A stretch of 64,000 nucleotides of DNA, taken from positions 201,210 through 265,209 of the forward strand of contig UQDC01000003.1 of assembly GCA_900539755.1 (NCBI GenBank), given 5' to 3'. The translations under genes were made by a program, and so were the position numbers. This document shows, one piece after another, positions 60,190 through 64,000 of this stretch (positions are counted from its first letter, which is position 1; the number at the start of each line of letters is the position of its first letter). The notes beneath the pieces are model-generated. The model was not told where the DNA came from, ran no database searches, and saw nothing but the letters and a program-made list of their open reading frames with translations. The stretch is from an uncultured Alistipes sp. (GTDB taxonomy: Bacteria > Bacteroidota > Bacteroidia > Bacteroidales > Rikenellaceae).

Positions 60190-61077
60190 CTATTTCGCGG
60201 CCCGAATGATCGACTCTTTCAACGCCGAAATCAACGAACGTTTTACATAAGTGCGACGTACCGCAATCGTAATCTTGCGAGAGGTGGCCCCTCGTGCCAA
60301 CGTCTTGATCTGCGAATGTTTCTCTTTAGGAATAAAATCAAGGGCCAACTCAGGGATAATTGTCATGTTGGCCGTATTGTCCACGATCCGCATCAAAGTC
60401 TCCAAAGAGCCACTCTCGAACGCATATTGAGTAGAGACATTGCGACGAGCCTGGCACAACTCAATCACTTGGTCCCTCATACAATTTCCCTCTGTCAACA
60501 ACAACAAATGCTTCACATCAATATCCTCAATACGAATATTACTGCGCTCATACAAAGGATGCAACGGTGACACATAAGCATAAAAACGATCATTAAACAG
60601 CTCCTCCTCGATAATCTCTCCCGGAGAGGTCCCTCCTGCCAAAATCGCCGCATCCAACATATCCCGATTCAATGCCTCGACAATATCCGCTGTCTGCGTC
60701 TCCCGAATCTGCAACTCCACTTTAGGATGTTTGCGGACAAAATCAGGAACAAAACGATGTACCAAATATGGAGCGATCGTAGGAATCACCCCCAAACGCA
60801 ACAGCCCCGATATCTCCCCTTTTAGGTCATTGACCACCTCGTTGACCCGATAAAAAGCTGTCAAAACCTCTCGTGCCTGCTGCAAAACAGCCGTCCCAGC
60901 CTCAGTAGGAATAACCGGCTTCTTACTGCGATCCAATAAAATGACTCCCAACTCCTCCTCCAGGTTTTTCACCTGCATACTCAACGAAGGTTGGGTAACA
61001 AAACACTTCTCCGCAGCCAGTGAAAAACTACCGTGATTGGCGACAGCCACTAAATATTCTAACTGTATAATCGTCAT
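60190..61077 (-). CDS. oxyR: OxyR, hydrogen-peroxide-sensing LysR regulator
   Basis: 295 residues. The LysR winged HTH is at about 1-60 (MTIIQLEYLVAVANHGSFSL, AAEKCFVTQPSLSMQVKNLE). The sensor domain contains LLTEGNCMRDQVIELC with the redox pair C199 and C208, at the same numbers as in E. coli OxyR. Oxidation to a disulfide activates catalase, peroxidase and Dps genes. A minus-strand TATATTTG box is at 61127-61120, about 43 bases upstream. Monocistronic; no peroxide gene adjacent. Confidence 0.95.
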   Translation of the reverse strand: MTIIQLEYLVAVANHGSFSLAAEKCFVTQPSLSMQVKNLEEELGVILLDRSKKPVIPTEAGTAVLQQAREVLTAFYRVNEVVNDLKGEISGLLRLGVIPTIAPYLVHRFVPDFVRKHPKVELQIRETQTADIVEALNRDMLDAAILAGGTSPGEIIEEELFNDRFYAYVSPLHPLYERSNIRIEDIDVKHLLLLTEGNCMRDQVIELCQARRNVSTQYAFESGSLETLMRIVDNTANMTIIPELALDFIPKEKHSQIKTLARGATSRKITIAVRRTYVKRSLISALKESIIRAAK

Positions 61078-61080
61078 ATA

Positions 61081-61374
61081 GTCGTTTCTACACCTTATCT
61101 AATTCTTATACTAACCATACAAATATATCAAAAAAAATTATACCACAATTCACAATGCAGCAGATTATCCAACAGATTAGAACTGCACAAGCATAATTAA
61201 TCAACTGGATTTAGAAACTACACTCAAAAGACGATGAAAAATTGGACAAGATAAACAATCGAATTTGCTAATATTCGATTTAACAATCAATACAGGTCTG
61301 TTTAAACCGGCCTTACACTACGATCAGAATGAGACAAACGTCACTGAGGCTCTTGCAATAAAAATCTCGGACGA
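61081..61374. other. Intergenic region around the oxyR promoter
   Basis: About 290 AT-rich bases holding the oxyR promoter box (61120-61127, minus strand); nothing else recognised. Confidence 0.5.
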
Positions 61375-62325
61375 TTAAATCTGAGCAAAAAATTTTCCTT
61401 GATAAGTATCGCGTTCTAACAATCGGCGTTCAAACCGATTCCATAACTGCTCGTTCCGAATCATTCCCCAAGTAGGTCCTGCTTGGAAGCGGGGTGGAGC
61501 CTCACTGGCAAAACGTTCTAAAACGACATCTGGACGTAAACGCTCCACCAGGTCAATGACAAAATCGATATACTCCTCGCATGTCCAAAAATGAAACTGG
61601 TCCGGCGATTTTGCATACAATTCCGCCATCGGCGTGTCTCGAAAAATTTGCAACTGATGAAATTTCAAAGTTGTCAAAGGCAATGCATTGATCCGCTCAA
61701 TCTGATCAAACAGCATGGTGCGCGTTTCACCTGGCAACCCCAATATAAAATGCGCCCCAACATGTAGTCCCCGCTCTGCGGTCATCTTCACCGCATGTGC
61801 TGCGCATGCATAATCGTGTCCTCGATTAATCTCCTTTAATGTCGTATCGTAACAAGACTCTATGCCATATTCAATAGAGACATAATGATGTCGAGACAGT
61901 TCCGCAAAAAAATCTAACTTCTCTTCATCCATACAATCTGGACGAGTCCCGACAATAACACCAATCACTTCCGGGTTATCGAACACGGATGCATATAGCT
62001 GCTTCAAAACATCAAGTGAAGCATACGTATTGGAAAAGGATTGGAAATAGGCTATATATCGCTCAGCAGACCGATAGCGATTACGATGAAATTCAATACC
62101 TTCCTGCAATTGCTGCTGAACGCTCTTGGTTGAACTGCAATATGAAGGGGTAAAAGCATCATTGCGACAAAACGTGCACCCACCCAAACCCACCGTGCCA
62201 TCACGATTCGGACAGGTAAAACCTACATTGACCGACAGCTTTTGTACACGAGAACCAAAAATTCGACGAAAGTACCCCGAATAACTATTATAGCGCCGTT
62301 CGTCTCCCCAAGGATACATCATCAA
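61375..62325 (-). CDS. TIGR01212-family radical SAM protein (YhcC-like)
   Basis: 316 residues. The radical SAM cluster motif lies near the N terminus as CPNRDGTVGLGGCTFC (about 39-54), the spaced form typical of this family rather than plain CxxxCxxC. Further family stretches are YIAYFQSFSNTYASLDVLKQ, VIGVIVGTRPDCMDEEKLDF, YVSIEYGIESCYDTTLKEIN and VGAHFILGLPGETRTMLFDQ. Substrate is not established; a role in RNA or sulfur metabolism has been suggested for relatives. Its ATG overlaps the upstream gene's stop (ATGA at 62325-62322). Confidence 0.92.
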   Translation of the reverse strand: MMMYPWGDERRYNSYSGYFRRIFGSRVQKLSVNVGFTCPNRDGTVGLGGCTFCRNDAFTPSYCSSTKSVQQQLQEGIEFHRNRYRSAERYIAYFQSFSNTYASLDVLKQLYASVFDNPEVIGVIVGTRPDCMDEEKLDFFAELSRHHYVSIEYGIESCYDTTLKEINRGHDYACAAHAVKMTAERGLHVGAHFILGLPGETRTMLFDQIERINALPLTTLKFHQLQIFRDTPMAELYAKSPDQFHFWTCEEYIDFVIDLVERLRPDVVLERFASEAPPRFQAGPTWGMIRNEQLWNRFERRLLERDTYQGKFFAQI

Positions 62326-63023
62326 TGCTTTTGCAATGCTTCAATAAATCCTGGAAATTGATTCCAAAGATGTTCAGTCTGCAACCACAGTTCACGAGCC
62401 AAGGCTTCGCGAGAGGGATGCTCACTATCAATATCAGCCAAATAAGCCGCCGAAACAGGATGCTCAGCAGCCTTAAATTCGGCATAAAACACAGGGAAGT
62501 TGCGTTTGAAATGGATTAACTCACCAGCTGGAATTTCGTTCTTTTGACGGAATTCACTCCACATCTTTAAAATCTCCTTTTCGGGATATTTATCGCTGAT
62601 ATCGTTGAGCACTTCGTCAAAAAGTTCATACTCGCCCAAAGCAACATAACAAAAAGCCAGTGGTTTCGTAGTCTCCAAATGATCTTCAGGATCCAGATCC
62701 AAAGTCATCTCCATCAATCCGGCAGCCATTTCAAAATCACCGATCAAAAAATGATCAATGGCCGAACCACGCAATAAATTCAGCACCACATGATTCTCCT
62801 CATCATCCCAATCCAAGACAATCTCATCTTCGTCTGGAATCAAATCAATAATACGCTTCACTGCATCATAACGCAAATTGCAAGCTTTTTCAATCTCACC
62901 TTTGCGCTCACAAACTTTGGAATAGGACAAAATTGCAGGGAAATCGTACTCCTTATCCAACTTGTCGGGATAAGAGATCACAAATGCATTGTCTGCGGTA
63001 GGAACAAACTGCGGATGTGACAT
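62322..63023 (-). CDS. TPR-like protein of unknown function (233 aa)
   Basis: A soluble acidic helical protein. Residues about 25-165 contain three TPR-like helical pairs (ILSYSKVCERKGEIEKACNL, LIGDFEMAAGLMEMTLDLDP, KPLAFCYVALGEYELFDEVL). No signal peptide or catalytic motif. It is translationally coupled to the radical SAM gene by a 4-base overlap, so the two likely act in the same process, perhaps with this one as an adaptor; that is inference. A TACCTTTG box is located at 63073-63066. Confidence 0.75.
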   Translation of the reverse strand: MSHPQFVPTADNAFVISYPDKLDKEYDFPAILSYSKVCERKGEIEKACNLRYDAVKRIIDLIPDEDEIVLDWDDEENHVVLNLLRGSAIDHFLIGDFEMAAGLMEMTLDLDPEDHLETTKPLAFCYVALGEYELFDEVLNDISDKYPEKEILKMWSEFRQKNEIPAGELIHFKRNFPVFYAEFKAAEHPVSAAYLADIDSEHPSREALARELWLQTEHLWNQFPGFIEALQKH

Positions 63024-63065
63024 TGGCTGAATCTACATTTATAAATAAGAGACTGAAAAGATGTG

Positions 63066-63073
63066 CAAAGGTA
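63066..63073 (-). promoter_or_regulatory. Promoter box of the TPR/radical SAM operon
   Basis: CAAAGGTA on the plus strand, reading TACCTTTG on the minus strand, 43 bases before ATG 63023. The stretch 63074-63452 shows no gene. Confidence 0.6.
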
Positions 63074-63452
63074 CAACTTTCTACGAAAAATAAGCTCAGA
63101 AAAAGGTTCAAACCTATATAAATACTCTCGTAAAATGCCATTATCTCAACAATAGATAAACGTTTTTTGATCAAGAGCTTGCTGAGAGAATAGCACACAT
63201 AAGCTAACATACAGAATTCAATGAGAGAAGTGAGTCCTATGCATCTTCTTCCTGATTGCTTCCGCATAAATGCCTATTAAAGAAGAATACATGGGGAAGG
63301 TCGTAAACAGACCAGGAGCGAAACCGAATTAAGTAATGATGGGAGCGGTCAAAGAAGGCCTATCACATGCAAATGCAAAAGAGAATATTGAGGAGAAAGT
63401 AATTTACTGTGAGATTTCACATGCCATCCACACCTCACTCGGCGTAATACAA

Positions 63453-63485
63453 CAAAAAAGGAGCGACTCTTTCGAATCGCTCCTT
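63453..63485 (-). terminator. rRNA operon terminator
   Basis: AAGGAGCGA / TCGCTCCTT (63459-63467, 63477-63485), followed on the minus strand by a run of T, just after the 5S gene. Confidence 0.85.
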
Positions 63486-63486
63486 G

Positions 63487-63597
<111 letters not shown>

Positions 63598-63689
63598 AAA
63601 GCTCTTAGGTTTATTGCAACCTTATATCGTAAAGTTCTTGACTCAAATACCCCTCAGTATTTGACGATCAAGGATGAGAAAAGGGCCCT

Positions 63690-64000
<311 letters not shown>

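Overview
The window is chromosomal DNA from a member of the order Bacteroidales. The evidence is the recurrent promoter box TAnnTTTG with an upstream TTTG about 20 bases away, the near absence of Shine-Dalgarno sites, Bacteroidota-type families (DUF4254, DUF6371, DUF2693-like, SAM-like tyrosine integrase) and the cluster rsfS-ftsH-cdsA-psd. I cannot name the genus from sequence alone.

Region 1 (1-721): the 3' end of aspS and a tRNA-Val(TAC) gene. Region 2 (675-11757): an 11.1-kb element integrated in the 3' half of that tRNA gene and bounded by 56-bp direct repeats. From its right end inward it carries a tyrosine integrase, a pair of unknown AT-rich genes, an excisionase-like HTH gene, a winged-helix gene, a P4-family primase/helicase, an iteron-rich probable origin, a DUF6371 primase-like protein, a RusA-like resolvase, a DUF5681 gene (a protein type that can resemble small terminases), a plus-strand cassette of two toxin-type modules (HTH-Fic and HigBA), and small unknown genes. 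It has no relaxase, conjugation or capsid genes. The gene order resembles phage-inducible or P4-like satellites, and two copies of a 39-bp iteron block 6.1 kb apart suggest a bipartite origin.

Region 3 (11814-13446): the displaced tRNA terminator, about 1 kb with no gene, and one small orphan gene. Region 4 (13447-28160): housekeeping and metabolic genes: a secreted esterase, an M20 amidohydrolase next to a strongly eroded MetH homologue, a glutaminyl-peptide cyclotransferase lipoprotein divergent from serS, an AraC regulator, an acyl-CoA synthetase, queG, and a gcvH-mdh pair. Region 5 (28582-42284): an EEP-family phosphatase/nuclease, a GT9 glycosyltransferase with DUF4254, a glucosaminidase-LysM protein, a GNAT, an MFS transporter, a TPR protein, purA and an S41 lipoprotein. 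Region 6 (42574-46227): an etfB-etfA-acyl-CoA dehydrogenase operon. Region 7 (46436-54466): an ECF sigma factor followed by a tiny acidic protein, a Nif3/zinc-ribbon pair, a MerR regulator with a long acidic tail divergent from a stand-alone riboflavin kinase, ahcY, and an ABC-F ATPase. Region 8 (54756-64000): an AI-2E-family permease, the psd-cdsA-ftsH-rsfS cluster, oxyR, a radical SAM/TPR pair, and the 3' end of an rRNA operon (5S and part of 23S) on the minus strand.

The strongest leads are the satellite-like element with its 9-bp iterons, a candidate structured RNA inside it, the unknown gene pair between its integrase and excisionase, and the MetH homologue that keeps homocysteine/zinc residues but has lost the cobalamin-ligating histidine motif.
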